Below are positions 62,910-64,000 of a DNA stretch of 64,000 bases, piece by piece; within the stretch, counting starts at the first letter, position 1, and every line of letters begins with the position of its first letter. This DNA comes from Clostridia bacterium (GTDB lineage Bacteria; Bacillota; Clostridia; Christensenellales; DTU072). The notes beneath the pieces are model-generated. The model saw only the letters and a list, made by a program, of their open reading frames with translations. It ran no database searches and was not told the origin of the DNA. Made by a program: the position numbers and the translations under genes. Location: positions 64,408-128,407 of the forward strand of contig JAFQOO010000002.1 of NCBI GenBank assembly GCA_017403145.1, read 5' to 3'.

Positions 62910-64000
62910 ATGGAAAATGAACAAAAGTACTCAATTTCACAATGGGAAGAACCTGGTCGTATATATGCCGACCTTAAAAATCTAACCTCTCAACCTATTT
63001 GGGAAATAAGCGACGAAGAACTCGAAAAAGTCAAAGTTCACTTTGATACTAAGTGCGCAAAGTCAAAAGAAATCACCACCGAAGCTAAAAAATATATCCC
63101 CGGTGGCGTTCAACACAACCTTGCGTTTAACTTCCCCTTCCCGATTTGTATGGATAAAGCAGAAGGCGCATATCTATATGACCGTGATGGAAATGAATAT
63201 ATAGACTTCCTACAAGCCGGTGGTCCTACCATTCTAGGTTCCAACTATCCCGCAGTTAAAGAAAAAGTTATTGAACTTCTAAATACTTGTGGACCTGTTA
63301 CCGGACTTTTCCACGAAGGCGAAATGCTATTAGCTAAGAAGATTAGCGAACTTATGCCTGCTTGTGAAATGTTCCGTATGCTTGGTTCGGGTACCGAATC
63401 TGTTATGGCAGCTATTCGTGTAGCTCGCTGTGCAACCAAGAAAAAGAGAGTTATTAAAGTTGGTGGTGCATATCACGGTTGGTCAGACCAAATGGTTTAT
63501 GGTCTAAAGATACCCGGTAGCCGTCAATTCTTGGAATCACATGGTATAGCCGGTGGTTGCTACAAGAACACCGACGAAGTTCGTCCTAACGACCTCAAGA
63601 TGCTCGAAAAAATGCTCAAACTCAATAGTTTGAGAGGCGGTACTGCAGCTGTTATCGTTGAACCCGTTGGTCCCGAAAGCGGAACTCGTCCTATTTCTCT
63701 TGATTACAACGAAAAAGCAAGAATTCTTGCTAAAAAATATGGCGCATTGTTCATCTTTGACGAAGTTGTTACCGGCTTCCGCGTAGGCACTAGTGGCGCA
63801 GCAGGTTACTTCTTTGGTAAGTATGATTATGATAAAGAACTACCCTTCGAATGGATTATCGAAGACCGCAAGATTGAAGATGGCAAAGTTGTTACCTTCA
63901 AACGTCAAGCAACCGGTAGAGATATGTACCCCGATTTGACTGTATTCGGTAAAATCGTTGCTGGTGGATATCCTGCAGCAGGTGGCGTTGGCGGTAAGAG
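62910..64000 (+). CDS. class III aminotransferase (glutamate-1-semialdehyde aminomutase-like), 3'-truncated by window end
   Basis: The reading frame runs open from ATG 62910 (ribosome-binding site aaggagg) to the window edge, 363 codons. It is a PLP enzyme of the HemL/class III group: KYIPGGVQHNLAF near 55, LGSGTESVMAAIRVAR near 155, YHGWSD near 190, the PLP-binding FDEVVTGFRVG near 285 and the Schiff-base lysine in FGKIVAGGYPAAG near 350. Compared with HemL it has an insertion of roughly 30 residues between the DEVVTGFR motif and the lysine (DYDKELPFEWIIEDRK region). No other heme genes are near, so an amino-sugar or other amine substrate is possible. Confidence 0.85.
   Translation, partial: MENEQKYSISQWEEPGRIYADLKNLTSQPIWEISDEELEKVKVHFDTKCAKSKEITTEAKKYIPGGVQHNLAFNFPFPICMDKAEGAYLYDRDGNEYIDFLQAGGPTILGSNYPAVKEKVIELLNTCGPVTGLFHEGEMLLAKKISELMPACEMFRMLGSGTESVMAAIRVARCATKKKRVIKVGGAYHGWSDQMVYGLKIPGSRQFLESHGIAGGCYKNTDEVRPNDLKMLEKMLKLNSLRGGTAAVIVEPVGPESGTRPISLDYNEKARILAKKYGALFIFDEVVTGFRVGTSGAAGYFFGKYDYDKELPFEWIIEDRKIEDGKVVTFKRQATGRDMYPDLTVFGKIVAGGYPAAGGVGGK

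Overview
The window looks like chromosome of an uncultured, low-GC gut member of the Bacillota (Clostridia). This is inferred from the AT-rich composition, sigma-A type promoters with 17-bp spacers, AGGAGG ribosome-binding sites, anaerobic enzymes (class III ribonucleotide reductase, Fe-S Old Yellow Enzyme family reductase) and a large set of enzymes against host-type glycans. No 16S rRNA or other firm taxonomic marker is present.

Layout. 0.1-8.5 kb: phosphate transport (PiT plus DUF47), HD nucleotidase, a GPH sugar symporter, a LOG-like protein, a signal-peptidase-like membrane protein and a large exported protein. 8.5-9.4 kb: an array of small hairpins separated by an inverted AGTTATAT motif, then a HIT protein. 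9.5-19.9 kb, mostly minus strand: OYE reductase with SDR, a CrtO-like membrane protein, type I glutamine synthetase, two alpha/beta hydrolases (plus strand), a zinc-ribbon protein, PutP, a phage-type gene remnant and an AraC regulator. 20-31.6 kb: an accessory block ending at tRNA-Ser(CGA). It holds a phosphotransferase, a coiled-coil/membrane gene pair, an XRE regulator, a 631-residue protein with two HEPN ribonuclease motifs, and a tight operon (conserved hypothetical, nrdG, nrdD, metallophosphoesterase, dTMP-kinase-like, LRR protein, orphan DNA methyltransferase). 32-64 kb: a glycan-use region with a second GPH symporter and GH2, an operon of anchored surface protein, LacZ, DUF6067/GH123-like and GH18, a 1,877-residue surface protein, a sulfatase, a citrate synthase/GH20/PHP/GDPD operon, an (alpha/alpha)6 glycosidase, a 1,252-residue Ig-like lipoprotein and a truncated class III aminotransferase.

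How it may work together (inference): secreted or anchored GH18 and large Ig/GLUG/MBG proteins would bind and cut N-glycans or mucin at the surface. GPH symporters would import the oligosaccharides. The GH2, GH20, DUF6067 and sulfatase enzymes lack signal peptides and would finish the job in the cytoplasm.

The best candidate for an undescribed system is the dual-HEPN gene (23184-25079). It has a palindromic site (23120-23137) that recurs upstream of the nrdG/nrdD operon (25086-25102), a divergent XRE regulator, and codon habits unlike its neighbours. No CRISPR array was seen in the window.
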